Assembly (NCBI RefSeq): GCF_036567765.1
Contig: NZ_DATCTU010000104.1
Coordinates: 104,800 to 168,799, forward strand
Length of the DNA stretch: 64,000 bases
Source of the DNA: Pseudobacteroides sp.
GTDB taxonomy: Bacteria > Bacillota > Clostridia > Acetivibrionales > DSM-2933
Reading direction: 5' to 3'
In this document: piece by piece, positions 17,903 to 27,653 of the stretch
Layout: each line of letters begins with the position of its first letter
Numbering within the stretch: position 1 is the stretch's first letter
The notes under the pieces: model-generated
Told to the model about the DNA's origin: nothing
Databases searched by the model: none
The model's input: only the letters and a program-made list of their open reading frames with translations
Made by a program: the position numbers and the translations under genes

Positions 17903-19096
17903 TTATATTAACTCTGCTTCCTTTTTGAGCACTTCAGCCTTATCAGTCATTTCCCATGACAATTCAGCATCAGTGCGTCCAAAGTGTCCGTATGCAGCTG
18001 TTTTTCTATAAATAGGTCTTCTGAGATTTAATGTCTTAATTATACCTGCCGGCCTTAAATCAAAGTTCTTTTGAACCAATTTAACCAGCTTGTCCTCTGA
18101 GATTTTGCCTGTTCCAAAAGTTTCAACCAAGATTGATACCGGTTTAGCAACACCTATGGCATATGCCAGCTGAACTTCACATTTTCTTGCCAACCCTGCA
18201 GCAACTATATTCTTTGCTACATACCTTGCTGCGTATGCTGCTGAACGGTCAACCTTTGTGGGGTCCTTTCCTGAGAAAGCTCCGCCTCCATGTCTTGCAT
18301 ATCCGCCATACGTATCTACTATTATTTTTCTTCCTGTCAGTCCGGAGTCTCCCTGAGGACCTCCTACAACAAACCTTCCTGTTGGATTGATAAGGAACTT
18401 TGTATTTGAGTCTATAAGTTCTGCTGGGATTACCGGTCTAATAACATGCTCAACTATATCTTTTTCAATTGTGTCATGCTCAACGTCAGCACTATGCTGT
18501 GTAGATATTACAACAGTGTCTATCCTCACAGGCCTGTCGTTTTCATACTCAACCGTAACCTGTGATTTACCGTCAGGTCTCAAATAATTAACTACTCCAG
18601 CCTTTCTTATATCGCTCAGCTTCTTAACAAGCTTATGTGCCAATGAAATAGGCATAGGCATAAGTTCAGGGGTTTCATCACAAGCAAATCCAAACATCAT
18701 ACCTTGATCACCTGCACCAATCGCTTCAATTTGGGCATCTGTCATCTCGCCTTTTTTTGCCTCAAGAGCCTTGTCCACTCCCATTGCAATATCAGGTGAT
18801 TGCTCGTCTATTGATGTAATAACAGAACACGTTTCACTGTCAAAACCGTATTTTGCCCTGTCATAACCTATTTCCTTTATGGTATTTCTTACTATCTTTG
18901 GGATGTCAACATAACAACTTGTGGTAATCTCCCCCATAACCAGGACAAGACCTGTTGTTACTGCCGTTTCACAAGCTACTCTCGCATTAGGGTCTTTTTC
19001 ATATATAGCATCTAAAACTGCGTCAGATACCTGATCACAGATTTTATCCGGATGCCCTTCTGTAACTGATTCTGAAGTAAATAAAATTCTTCCCAT
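17903..19096 (-). CDS. metK: S-adenosylmethionine synthetase
   Basis: This enzyme makes SAM from methionine and ATP. It begins MGRILFTSESVTEGHPDKIC and carries GAGDQGMMFGFAC, the GGGAFSGKDPTKVDRSAAY P-loop region and a C-terminal FGRTDAELSWE. About 397 residues, normal length. The start at 19096 follows GGAGGATTAGAAAT; the open frame further upstream is riboswitch RNA. Expression is governed by the SAM-I riboswitch just upstream. SAM also feeds the FliB methylase in this window. Confidence 0.97.
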   Translation of the reverse strand: MGRILFTSESVTEGHPDKICDQVSDAVLDAIYEKDPNARVACETAVTTGLVLVMGEITTSCYVDIPKIVRNTIKEIGYDRAKYGFDSETCSVITSIDEQSPDIAMGVDKALEAKKGEMTDAQIEAIGAGDQGMMFGFACDETPELMPMPISLAHKLVKKLSDIRKAGVVNYLRPDGKSQVTVEYENDRPVRIDTVVISTQHSADVEHDTIEKDIVEHVIRPVIPAELIDSNTKFLINPTGRFVVGGPQGDSGLTGRKIIVDTYGGYARHGGGAFSGKDPTKVDRSAAYAARYVAKNIVAAGLARKCEVQLAYAIGVAKPVSILVETFGTGKISEDKLVKLVQKNFDLRPAGIIKTLNLRRPIYRKTAAYGHFGRTDAELSWEMTDKAEVLKKEAELI

Positions 19097-19159
19097 ATTT
19101 CTAATCCTCCTTATTGTTAAAAATTGTTTTATATATTTAATACAATTTATTTTGATACT

Positions 19160-19306
19160 AAAAAACCTCTTCATAAAGAAGAGGCAAGAATTTCTGCTTT
19201 CCTCATCTTTCAGAATGTACACGACACTCTGCAGGAATTGGCACCGATACATTATGCCGGTTGCCGGGTTTCATAGGGCTCAGTCCCTCCACCTCTCTTG
19301 ATAAGG
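19160..19306 (-). promoter_or_regulatory. SAM-I (S-box) riboswitch with terminator
   Basis: The minus strand reads CTTATCAAGAGAGGTGGAGG, then GACTGAGCCCTATGAAACCC, GGCAACC, GGTGCCAATTCCTGCAG and AGATGAGG, the conserved S-box core in order. It ends in a terminator stem CCTCTTC/GAAGAGG (19166-19184) followed by TTTTTTAG. SAM binding should favour the terminator and shut off metK. Confidence 0.95.
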
Positions 19307-19332
19307 TTACTATTAAATTTTAACTTAGGCAT

Positions 19333-19361
19333 AATATAACATATTACGCAATACTAGTCAA
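19333..19361 (-). promoter_or_regulatory. Housekeeping promoter of metK
   Basis: TTGACT (19356-19361), 17 bases, TATATT (19333-19338) on the minus strand. Transcription would start just upstream of the riboswitch aptamer. Confidence 0.8.
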
Positions 19362-19387
19362 GGAAATTATACTGCTTTTATAAACAT

Positions 19388-21187
19388 TTATGCACTTGCA
19401 AATATTTCTTCAAATTCGGGACCCTCAAGTTTCTCTTTCTCCATTAGAGTCTTAGCAACAACATGAAGTCTGTTGATATTCTCTTTCAGTATGCTTAATG
19501 TCCTCTCATATGCATTATCGATAATGCTCTTTACTTCCCTGTCAATTATGGAAGCTGTTTCTTCACTGTAATTCTTTGATTGTGCAAAATCTCTTCCGAT
19601 AAACACTTCATCATTTTCATTTCTGAAAATAAGGTTGCTCAAACTCTCGCTCATACCATATTTAATGATTATGTCTCTTGCAACTCCATTAGCATGTTTT
19701 AAATCACTTGAAGCACCTGTACTTATCTCTCCTAAAATTATTTCTTCAGCAGCTCTTCCTCCAAGGGAAACGACAATGGATTCAAGAAGCTGGCTCTTTG
19801 TACGATAGCTTAAATCTTCTTCAGGCCTTCCGAATACATATCCACCGGCCATTCCGGACGGAATTATGGATATTCTGTCTACTCTATCTGTAGAAGAAAC
19901 CAACTTTATCGCAATTGCATGACCTGCTTCATGATAAGCAGTAAGCTTCTTTTCTTTTTCGCTCATTACGCGGCTCTTCTTTTCAGGACCCATAACAACT
20001 TTGAACGTAGCCTCTTTTATTTCTTCATATGTTATAACCTTCTTGTCTTTTCTTGCAGCTAAGAGTGCTGCTTCGTTAAGAAGGTTTTCAAGATCAGCTC
20101 CGGTAAATCCCGATGTGTTTTTAGCAATATCATCCAGCTTTACATCCTCGCCTAATGGCTTTCCTCTAGCATGCACCTTAAGTATCTGTTCTCTTCCCTT
20201 TATGTCTGGATATCCAACAACAACCCTTCTGTCAAACCTTCCAGGTCTTAGCAATGCTGGGTCCAAAATATCAGGTCTATTGGTAGCTGCAAGTATGATT
20301 ACACCTTCATTCAGTCCAAAACCATCCATTTCAACAAGGAGCTGATTGAGGGTTTGTTCACGTTCGTCATGTCCTCCGCCAAGGCCTGCACCTCTGTGAC
20401 GTCCAACAGCATCTATTTCATCTATAAACACAATACATGGAGAGCTCTTTTTTGCCTGTTCAAATAAATCCCTTACCCTTGATGCACCTACACCCACAAA
20501 CATTTCCACGAAGTCAGAACCGCTTATGCTAAAAAACGGAACGCCTGCTTCGCCTGAAACCGCTTTGGCCAGTAAGGTTTTACCTGTTCCTGGAGGTCCC
20601 ACAAGCAGTACCCCCTTAGGTATCCTTGCACCAAGCTCAACAAACTTTCTAGGCTGTTTTAGGAACTCTACAATTTCTTTTAATTCTTCCTTTTCTTCAT
20701 CTGCTCCGGCAACGTCTTCAAATGTCACCTTTTTCTTTTCATCAACACTCATTTTGGCTCGGCTTTTACCAAAGGACATAACCCTGTTTCCGCCTCCGCC
20801 CTGAGACTGCTGCAAAAAGAATACCCAGAACAGTATGAATATAACTATAAGACCTACAGTCGGCAGAATTGTAACCCACCACGGAGCTGTTGAAAGCGGT
20901 TTTCCTTCCAATGCTATCTGATTGTTCTTGATGTAGGGATTGACTTCCTCCAAGAACTTATCAATGGATGGAATAATGACTGTGTACTTCGCTCCACCAG
21001 CGGCCTTATTTGTAATTACAGTCGCTTTATTCCCTTCTAACGAGATGGACTGAACTTTGTCAAGCTGTGACAACAAATGTGTATAGGTTTTTGATTCTGG
21101 ATCCTGGCTTAAACTAAATATTGATAAGATAGCCAATATTATAACCAAAAGCACTATATAAAAACTTATTCCCTTGAAATACTTCAA
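19388..21187 (-). CDS. ftsH: ATP-dependent zinc metalloprotease FtsH
   Basis: This membrane-anchored AAA protease has an N-terminal membrane segment (KYFKGISFYIVLLVIILAIL), an extracytoplasmic region and a second membrane segment (VTILPTVGLIVIFILFWVFF). These are followed by the AAA module (LLVGPPGTGKTLLAKAV, IDEIDAVGRHRGAG) and the peptidase domain with zinc motif AYHEAGHAIAIK near residue 430. TTG at 21187 lies 8 bases after AAGGAG; a GTG at 21196 overlaps the Shine-Dalgarno. tilS-hpt-ftsH is a conserved Firmicutes order. About 599 residues, slightly shorter than average. Confidence 0.97.
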   Translation of the reverse strand: MKYFKGISFYIVLLVIILAILSIFSLSQDPESKTYTHLLSQLDKVQSISLEGNKATVITNKAAGGAKYTVIIPSIDKFLEEVNPYIKNNQIALEGKPLSTAPWWVTILPTVGLIVIFILFWVFFLQQSQGGGGNRVMSFGKSRAKMSVDEKKKVTFEDVAGADEEKEELKEIVEFLKQPRKFVELGARIPKGVLLVGPPGTGKTLLAKAVSGEAGVPFFSISGSDFVEMFVGVGASRVRDLFEQAKKSSPCIVFIDEIDAVGRHRGAGLGGGHDEREQTLNQLLVEMDGFGLNEGVIILAATNRPDILDPALLRPGRFDRRVVVGYPDIKGREQILKVHARGKPLGEDVKLDDIAKNTSGFTGADLENLLNEAALLAARKDKKVITYEEIKEATFKVVMGPEKKSRVMSEKEKKLTAYHEAGHAIAIKLVSSTDRVDRISIIPSGMAGGYVFGRPEEDLSYRTKSQLLESIVVSLGGRAAEEIILGEISTGASSDLKHANGVARDIIIKYGMSESLSNLIFRNENDEVFIGRDFAQSKNYSEETASIIDREVKSIIDNAYERTLSILKENINRLHVVAKTLMEKEKLEGPEFEEIFASA

Positions 21188-21339
21188 ACAGCTCACTCCT
21201 TATTATTTTATAAAAAACATTAAATTATATATATACAAAATGTAAAAAGTGTGGTTATTTTAATATGATTATACAGTACTATATATTAACATATACTTTA
21301 TCAAAACTCAATAATCTATATTAAAAGTATTATCTCGGT

Positions 21340-21873
21340 TTATTTATACACTTCTTCATCAAGTATACATAGATCCGGAAGATTCCTATACTTGCCTGCA
21401 TAATCCAGCCCATATCCTATTACAAACTCATCAGGTATAGTAAATCCTTTATAATCAAGATCGATTTCAACCTTTCTTCTTGAAGGCTTATCAAGTGCCG
21501 CAATGATTTTTATGTCAGCAGGTCCTCTTGTTTGCAGCATTTCTTTTAGGTACTTCAGCGTAAGTCCAGTGTCTGCAATATCTTCAACAATCATTACATG
21601 CTTATTGGTTATTGAAATATCTATATCCTTTATAATCCTAACAACTCCTGAGGATTTTGAGGAGCTACCATAGCTTGATACCGATATAAAATCAATTTCA
21701 ACAGGGATTTTTAACTCTCTTATAAGATCAGCCAAAAATACGAATCCTCCCTTGAGTACACCAACCAGTATAAGATCCTTACCCTCATAGTCATTGGATA
21801 TTTTATTTCCCAATTCCTTAACTTTTTTGCCTAACTCTTCTTTGCTAATCAATATCTGTTTAATACCGTTCAA
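21340..21873 (-). CDS. hpt: Hypoxanthine phosphoribosyltransferase
   Basis: This purine salvage enzyme forms IMP/GMP from hypoxanthine/guanine and PRPP. It has LVGVLKGGFVFLADLIRELK, the PRPP loop VMIVEDIADTGLTLKYL, DKPSRRKVEID and VIGYGLDYAGKYRNLPDLC. The frame opens at 21918 inside tilS, but TTG at 21873 follows AGGGGG by 8 bases and gives MNGIKQILISKEEL, in line with family members. Length is then 177 residues. Confidence 0.93.
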   Translation of the reverse strand: MNGIKQILISKEELGKKVKELGNKISNDYEGKDLILVGVLKGGFVFLADLIRELKIPVEIDFISVSSYGSSSKSSGVVRIIKDIDISITNKHVMIVEDIADTGLTLKYLKEMLQTRGPADIKIIAALDKPSRRKVEIDLDYKGFTIPDEFVIGYGLDYAGKYRNLPDLCILDEEVYK

Positions 21874-21895
21874 GTCTGTTTCCCCCTGTTTAATA

Positions 21896-23353
21896 CTAGT
21901 ACTTGCAGTCCGTGTCATACTTCAATTCCAGCTTTAATATATATTTAGTATTTTCATTTACTTTAAATTTATCACTTGTTTTATTGCCTACAATCCAAAC
22001 AATTTCATTTCCTTTTGCTACTAGAAGCATTTTTTGTCTTTCTTCTCGGGGAATTTTTTCATCAATGAAATAGTTTTTAAGCTTTTTGGTACCATTACCA
22101 TTTACAGGCTTGAATACATCCCCTTCTTTTCGCTTTCTCAAACTTATACCCATTTTAAGGATTTCATAATCAAAATATTGAATCATAGACTCTCTTCTAT
22201 ATTTTGTAAAATTTAAATTGTCTACAGTATTTGATTCTATGACAGATGATTCCAAACAATAATTTATGCCATTTGCTTGAAAAGAAATCACTCCAGGTAT
22301 TACCACTTCTTTTTCGGAACTGCTATCGCAATCAACCCCTGCAGTTTCTTTTTTATTGCTGTTTTTACACGATATGGATAGTGCATCGTAGGATTTTTCT
22401 CCCGTAAGTTTCCCCGGAAGGCAGATCACCGCACCGGTTCTGCCGTTTAAGGCCAACTCCAGCAGTAAACTTATATGCTTCTTTTCAATTCCGTTCAAAT
22501 TTCCTTTTATATCCTTTATAGCACTCCTTAATATTCTATTCTTTATAGAATCATGAAAATCCTTTAAATTTCCAACACTAAGCCTTATTTTGTCGGTTTT
22601 TTTATCTGTTATACATCTATTTAATGCATTCTTTGTATATTCTTCAATAAAGGCCAGATCACAGCTGATTATTTCCGCCGTCCTGCCAATACTTTCCTCA
22701 ATGTCGGTATTAAAACTTTTGTTGATATAAGGAATCAGCTCCAAGCGGATTTTATTTCTGGTATATATACTTTCCAGATTAGAACTGTCAATTCTGGGAT
22801 TCAATTTATTCAATGTGCAATAGTCCTCAATCTCATGCCTGCTGATATCCAAAAGAGGCCTTATTATGTTATCCCTTTTATACTGTATCCCTTTTAACCC
22901 ATCCGGCCCTGTTCCTCTGATAATATTCATAAGAATGGTCTCGGAATGGTCATTTTTATTGTGGGCAACAGCTATCTTTTGTGCATCTTTATCTTTTGCA
23001 TAAAACTCAAATTGCCTATATCTTGCAAGCCGTCCTGCTTCCTCCAAGGATACCGATTCTTTCTTCGATATACTTCGTACATCTATCCTGTCTGAGTAAA
23101 ACTCTACTCCAATCTTCCTGCAAAATTCCCTAGCATAATCCTCGTCCAGATTTGCTTCTTCTCCCCTAAGCATATGGTTTATATGTACTGCAATTATCCT
23201 TAAATTATAAAGAGATGAGATATTCTTTAAAACATGGACAAGGCAAACAGAATCCGGACCGCCGGAAATACCGGCGATTACAGTTTCACCTTTATTTAAT
23301 AGACTGTTACATTTAATTGTATTTAAAACTTTCTCAATTATGCTATTATTCAT
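21896..23353 (-). CDS. tilS: tRNA(Ile)-lysidine synthase TilS
   Basis: TilS changes C34 of tRNA-Ile(CAU) to lysidine so it reads AUA. It has the PP-loop AGISGGPDSVCLVHVLKNI about 25 residues in, VAHNKNDHSETILMNIIRGT, a middle substrate-binding domain, and the C-terminal TilS domain (LRKRKEGDVFKPVNGNGTKK). The ATG at 23353 lies 11 bp after the dnaB stop; its Shine-Dalgarno is weak. About 485 residues, typical. Confidence 0.93.
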   Translation of the reverse strand: MNNSIIEKVLNTIKCNSLLNKGETVIAGISGGPDSVCLVHVLKNISSLYNLRIIAVHINHMLRGEEANLDEDYAREFCRKIGVEFYSDRIDVRSISKKESVSLEEAGRLARYRQFEFYAKDKDAQKIAVAHNKNDHSETILMNIIRGTGPDGLKGIQYKRDNIIRPLLDISRHEIEDYCTLNKLNPRIDSSNLESIYTRNKIRLELIPYINKSFNTDIEESIGRTAEIISCDLAFIEEYTKNALNRCITDKKTDKIRLSVGNLKDFHDSIKNRILRSAIKDIKGNLNGIEKKHISLLLELALNGRTGAVICLPGKLTGEKSYDALSISCKNSNKKETAGVDCDSSSEKEVVIPGVISFQANGINYCLESSVIESNTVDNLNFTKYRRESMIQYFDYEILKMGISLRKRKEGDVFKPVNGNGTKKLKNYFIDEKIPREERQKMLLVAKGNEIVWIVGNKTSDKFKVNENTKYILKLELKYDTDCKY

Positions 23354-23363
23354 ATAAGTCTTA

Positions 23364-24701
23364 TTATGTCCTGTATTTCTCAATATTAGCAAACTTGGTA
23401 TATGTACCCAGCCAAGTAAGCTCAACTGTTCCTGTTGATCCGCTTCTATGCTTTGCTAAAATAACTTCTGCTATATTTTTCTTATCGGTTTCAGGATTGT
23501 AATAATCATCCCGGTATAAAAAAATAACAATATCGGCATCCTGCTCTATGGCACCGGATTCCCTGAGGTCACTCAAGATAGGCCTGTGATCAGCCCTTTG
23601 TTCAGGGGCACGGCTGAGCTGTGAAAGGGTAATTATCGGAACGTTTATTTCCTTTGCCAATATTTTTAATGACCTTGAGATATCAGATATTTCCTGCTGC
23701 CTGCTCTCGGTTTTGCCTCTGCCCTGCATGAGCTGAAGGTAGTCGATAACAACCAGTCCCAGGTTCTTTTCCAGCTTAAGCCTTCTGCATTTGGCCCTTA
23801 TTTCGGATATTGAGATACCCGGCGTATCATCTATATAAATCGGTGCCTCGGATAAAGGTCCCAAAGCACGGGCAATCTTCTTCCAGTCATCATCCTCCAG
23901 CTTCCCTGTCTTTACCTTCTGGCTGTCCACCATGGCTTCACTGCAAAGAATTCTGCTTACAAGCTGTTCTTTTGACATTTCAAGGCTGAAAATTGCCACA
24001 GGAACTCCTGAATAAACCGCTGCATTCTGAGCAATGTTAAGTGCAAAGGCAGTCTTTCCCATTGCCGGCCTTGCTGCTACAAGTATTAGGTCTGAATTAT
24101 GAAGACCTGATGTTTTATAATCAAGGTCCACAAACTTTGTAGGTATGCCGGTAACATGGCCTTTATTGTTATATAGCTCTTCCAATTTGTTAAAGGCATC
24201 CACCAAAACCTCTTTGATTGGAGCAAAGCCTTGGGTACCTCTTTTTTGGAGAACGTCAAAAATGCTCTTTTCTGCTTTGTCAACTATATATGAAAGCTCT
24301 TCAGAGGCTTCATACCCAAGATTTACAATCTCTGATGATGCCTTTATAAGCTTTCGCAAGGTTGATTTTTCTTCTACAATTTTTGCGTAATGCTTTGCGT
24401 TTGCAGTTGTGGGGACTGCACTCGCTATATTGGTCAGGTATTCGAGCCCACCGATATTATCAAGAGTACCTCGTAGTTTCAATTGCTCGGAAACGGTAAT
24501 AAGATCCACAGGCTCTCCGGAATCGAAAAGATCCATCACAGCCTCAAAAATTTCCTTGTGATCAGCCCTATAAAAATCCTCACTTTTTAAAACCTCAGTC
24601 ACTACGGGAATTACCTCTTTATCAAGAAGCATTGAGCCTATCACAGACTGCTCAGCTTCAATGCTCTGAGGCGGTACTCTCCCAAAAGAACCCAAATCCA
24701 T
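23364..24701 (-). CDS. dnaB: Replicative DNA helicase DnaB
   Basis: This hexameric replication fork helicase (called DnaC in B. subtilis) has an N-terminal domain beginning GRVPPQSIEAEQSVIGSMLL and a RecA-like domain with Walker A LVAARPAMGKTAFALN near residue 210. It also has MSKEQLVSRIL, LVVIDYLQLMQG, and the C-terminal LSDLRESGAIEQDADIVIFL and KHRSGSTGTVEL. 445 residues, standard length with no intein. It follows rplI by 17 bp. Confidence 0.96.
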   Translation of the reverse strand: MDLGSFGRVPPQSIEAEQSVIGSMLLDKEVIPVVTEVLKSEDFYRADHKEIFEAVMDLFDSGEPVDLITVSEQLKLRGTLDNIGGLEYLTNIASAVPTTANAKHYAKIVEEKSTLRKLIKASSEIVNLGYEASEELSYIVDKAEKSIFDVLQKRGTQGFAPIKEVLVDAFNKLEELYNNKGHVTGIPTKFVDLDYKTSGLHNSDLILVAARPAMGKTAFALNIAQNAAVYSGVPVAIFSLEMSKEQLVSRILCSEAMVDSQKVKTGKLEDDDWKKIARALGPLSEAPIYIDDTPGISISEIRAKCRRLKLEKNLGLVVIDYLQLMQGRGKTESRQQEISDISRSLKILAKEINVPIITLSQLSRAPEQRADHRPILSDLRESGAIEQDADIVIFLYRDDYYNPETDKKNIAEVILAKHRSGSTGTVELTWLGTYTKFANIEKYRT

Positions 24702-24718
24702 TATCTACTGCACCCTCT

Positions 24719-25165
24719 TTATACATTTTCTATCTTTATCTTTAACTTGGCACTTACTTCAGGATATAGCTTTATGTTTGCCTCCGTAGTCCCTAATGAT
24801 TTTATAGCATCCTCAAGTATGATCTGCTTCTTGTCAACATCAAGCTTAAAATCAGCCTTTAGCTTTTCTGCAACATCCTTATTAGTTATTGAACCAAACA
24901 GCTTGCCGCCTTCACTGGCTTTAGCCTTAAAAATGAGAGTAATATTCTTTATTTTTTCTGCTGTTTCCTTAGCTTTTGCCAATTCTTTTTCCTTTTTCAT
25001 CCTGTCTGATTCATTCTTGTTTTTCATTACATTTATATTGGATGAAGTGGCTTCCATTGCCAATCCTTTCGGCATAAGAAAGTTTCTTGCATATCCGTCA
25101 CTTACTTCAACCAAACTATCTTTTTTTCCTAATCCTTTTACATCCGCTTTTAAAATTACTTTCAT
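24719..25165 (-). CDS. rplI: 50S ribosomal protein L9
   Basis: 148 residues beginning MKVILKADVKGLGKKDSLVE, with GYARNFLMPKGLAMEAT, the L9 signature, a long connecting helix and a C-terminal domain. ATG at 25165 follows AGGGGGGATTTAATA. The gene sits between gdpP and dnaB, the usual Firmicutes order. Confidence 0.97.
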   Translation of the reverse strand: MKVILKADVKGLGKKDSLVEVSDGYARNFLMPKGLAMEATSSNINVMKNKNESDRMKKEKELAKAKETAEKIKNITLIFKAKASEGGKLFGSITNKDVAEKLKADFKLDVDKKQIILEDAIKSLGTTEANIKLYPEVSAKLKIKIENV

Positions 25166-25202
25166 TATTAAATCCCCCCTACGGTTATATTTGCTACGTT
25201 TT

Positions 25203-27212
25203 TTAACAGTTACCTGAATTAATTTCGTTAGTATATTCAATTATAGCACACTTTAGTTTTTCTATGGCGTTTTCTATAGAAATTCCTTCGAGTTGTGCAC
25301 CGGCTATGGATAAATGACCTCCACCGCCTAATCTTTCCAATATCATCTGAACATTAATCTCTCCTAGAGATCTCCCGCTTATAACAACTACATTTCCATT
25401 TATGCTGAGAACAAAGGCTGCCGCTATTCCTAAGAGGCTTAAAAGCTGATCTGCTGCTTGTGCTGATATTAGTTGGGCGTTTTTAATATTCTGAGGACAA
25501 ACCGAAACGGCTATCCTGTCATTAACAATCTCAGCATTCCTTACAATATTGGAAATGTTTATATAAGTTCCAATATCATTCTGGAATAGCTGCTTCACTG
25601 AAACAGTATCAACACCCTGACGCCTTAAGAAAGATGCAGCTTCAAATGTTCTTACACCAGTCTTGAATGTAAAATTCTTGGTATCCACAACAATTCCTGC
25701 ATATAAAGCCTCAGCTTCAAGCTGCTTTAAGTGTACCTTTTCCTCTACATACTGTAAAATTTCTGTTACAAGCTCACAGGTAGAAGACGCATATGTTTCC
25801 TGATATGTCAGCACCGCATCCTGAATATAGTCCGCCCCTCTCCTATGGTGATCTATAACAACAATTTGATTTGTGAACTTAATAAGTTCAGGGCTTTCAG
25901 TGAACGATGGCCTGTGAGTATCAAGTATTATAAGCAGTGTCTTTTTATTGATACGGTCCAATGCCTCACTGCTATTTATAAAAACCCCCGAATAGTCAGG
26001 ATTCTTTTCAATTTTAGACAACAGGTTTTCTATTGTTGGGTTCGAACTGTTTAAAACTATATGAACATTTTTACCTCTGTTTTTTACAATCCTGCAAATG
26101 CCCAATGCCCCTCCAAGGCAATCCACATCGCAGTACTCATGGCCCATAATCAAGACCTCCGGAGATTGGTCAATCAGCTCCCTTAACGCATAAGCTATAA
26201 CCCTTGCCTTTACTCTTGTCCTTTTCTCCAGCTCTCTTGTTTTGCCTCCGAAAAAGTTAAAGGTTTCACCATTTCTTATAACAACATGGTCTCCCCCCCT
26301 GCCAAGTGCTATATCAATACAGGCACTTGCATATGAAAAGTTTTCAATTATAGTTTTACCGTTAATTCCAAATCCAAGGCTCAATGTTACAGGAATTTTG
26401 TTTCCTATATTGATTTCCTTTACTATGTCCAGTATTTCATACTTCTTATCTTCAAACTCTTTTATGTATTTGTTCTCAAATACAAATAAATACTTGTCCC
26501 TTTCGAACTTTCTTATAATACCTCCAGTATGGCTCATCCAGCCTACAATTCTTTTATCAATCTCCGCTAGAAGCTGGGGTCTTGATCCATCTTCCAAACT
26601 CTGCATCAAATCATCATAGTTGTCTATAACAATAAGCCCAATGCAGGTCTTTTCGTCATTAAACCGCTTTTCCAGCTCAACGAACTCTGTATTGTCCAAT
26701 AGATACAGCATAAGAATAAATTCGCCCTTATCGCTTTTCTTTTCGGCTTTTACAAAGTTCCCCAGTACGTTATAATTACGCTGATTTATTAATATACTTT
26801 TATTAATTTTGGGTTGTCCGTCAAGTATTTTTTTTGGTTCAAGGTCATTCGTCAAGGATGTTATGTTCTTTTCCAAAAGATCCTTACCGCCGAATATGTC
26901 TCTGAAGGGCGGGTTGTACCACACAATAGTGCCATCTAACTCAAGCACTACAAAAGGCAGCGGAAAATTTAACAAAGTATCCTTGGTTGCCGTATCAACA
27001 TGGAATGTCAAATCTTCGATATATTTGGTAAGATCACTCTGTCTCTTATATTCCAGTCTCAGGTTATAAAAAACCAGAAATAAAAAAAGAACAAATCCCA
27101 CCATGCCGATCCAAAATTTCAATATTGTCAGAATAACTACCAGAAGCAGTATTATGCCCAAATAAGTACTTGCCCTGGGGATAAAAGCCCACATAAACCT
27201 TTTATTGTCCAT
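25203..27212 (-). CDS. gdpP: Cyclic-di-AMP phosphodiesterase GdpP (DHH family)
   Basis: A 669-residue membrane-bound enzyme that degrades c-di-AMP. Two membrane segments (about residues 13-50) are followed by a PAS-like domain (FPLPFVVLELDGTIVWYNPP), a degenerate GGDEF domain, and the DHH/DHHA1 catalytic part. The DHH part has VLIMGHEYCDVDCLGGALGI, LIILDTHRPSF, VVIDHHRRGADY and GGGGHLSIAGAQ. All key Asp/His residues appear present. It is followed by rplI-dnaB, a conserved arrangement. The start has AAGGAG 5 bases upstream. Confidence 0.95.
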   Translation of the reverse strand: MDNKRFMWAFIPRASTYLGIILLLVVILTILKFWIGMVGFVLFLFLVFYNLRLEYKRQSDLTKYIEDLTFHVDTATKDTLLNFPLPFVVLELDGTIVWYNPPFRDIFGGKDLLEKNITSLTNDLEPKKILDGQPKINKSILINQRNYNVLGNFVKAEKKSDKGEFILMLYLLDNTEFVELEKRFNDEKTCIGLIVIDNYDDLMQSLEDGSRPQLLAEIDKRIVGWMSHTGGIIRKFERDKYLFVFENKYIKEFEDKKYEILDIVKEINIGNKIPVTLSLGFGINGKTIIENFSYASACIDIALGRGGDHVVIRNGETFNFFGGKTRELEKRTRVKARVIAYALRELIDQSPEVLIMGHEYCDVDCLGGALGICRIVKNRGKNVHIVLNSSNPTIENLLSKIEKNPDYSGVFINSSEALDRINKKTLLIILDTHRPSFTESPELIKFTNQIVVIDHHRRGADYIQDAVLTYQETYASSTCELVTEILQYVEEKVHLKQLEAEALYAGIVVDTKNFTFKTGVRTFEAASFLRRQGVDTVSVKQLFQNDIGTYINISNIVRNAEIVNDRIAVSVCPQNIKNAQLISAQAADQLLSLLGIAAAFVLSINGNVVVISGRSLGEINVQMILERLGGGGHLSIAGAQLEGISIENAIEKLKCAIIEYTNEINSGNC

Positions 27213-27221
27213 TTTATCTCC

Positions 27222-27557
27222 TTATTTTCTTATCCTGGAACAATTTAAATGCCTTGTTAATTCCGATAAATCTCCATAGTATTTTTCAACATCATGCTCT
27301 TCAACCAAGCCAAGCTTAATTTTATTCTCTATTTTAATTTCAATGGAATTATAACTGATTCCAAGCCTTTTACCAAGCAGGTAGCATATCAAAATTATAT
27401 TTGACAGGCTTTCAGTGACAGCCTCATGGACTTCCTCTTTTGCTCCGTTTACAAGTATTTTGAATAATGCTGCAATATCTGTCAGGAGTTCACTCTTTAA
27501 CCACTCTATAATTTTTATATTCCTTGTTATATCAATTTCCTTATCAAATAATGCCAT
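27222..27557 (-). CDS. MazG-like family protein
   Basis: 111 residues, all-alpha, starting MALFDKEIDITRNIKIIEWL. It has an EEVHEAVTESLSNIILICYL segment like the metal-binding helices of MazG-type nucleotide pyrophosphohydrolases, though the EExxE motif is only partly kept. Clostridia often carry this short protein just upstream of gdpP. The stop is 9 bp before gdpP, so the two are probably co-transcribed. Activity is not certain. Confidence 0.7.
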   Translation of the reverse strand: MALFDKEIDITRNIKIIEWLKSELLTDIAALFKILVNGAKEEVHEAVTESLSNIILICYLLGKRLGISYNSIEIKIENKIKLGLVEEHDVEKYYGDLSELTRHLNCSRIRK

Positions 27558-27653
27558 CTAACCACTCCAGTATAGTTTATGATTGTATATTATAACACAC
27601 CACTACATGGATAGAATATACATTTGCTTTATTTCCCGCAAGCTATAAGTTCC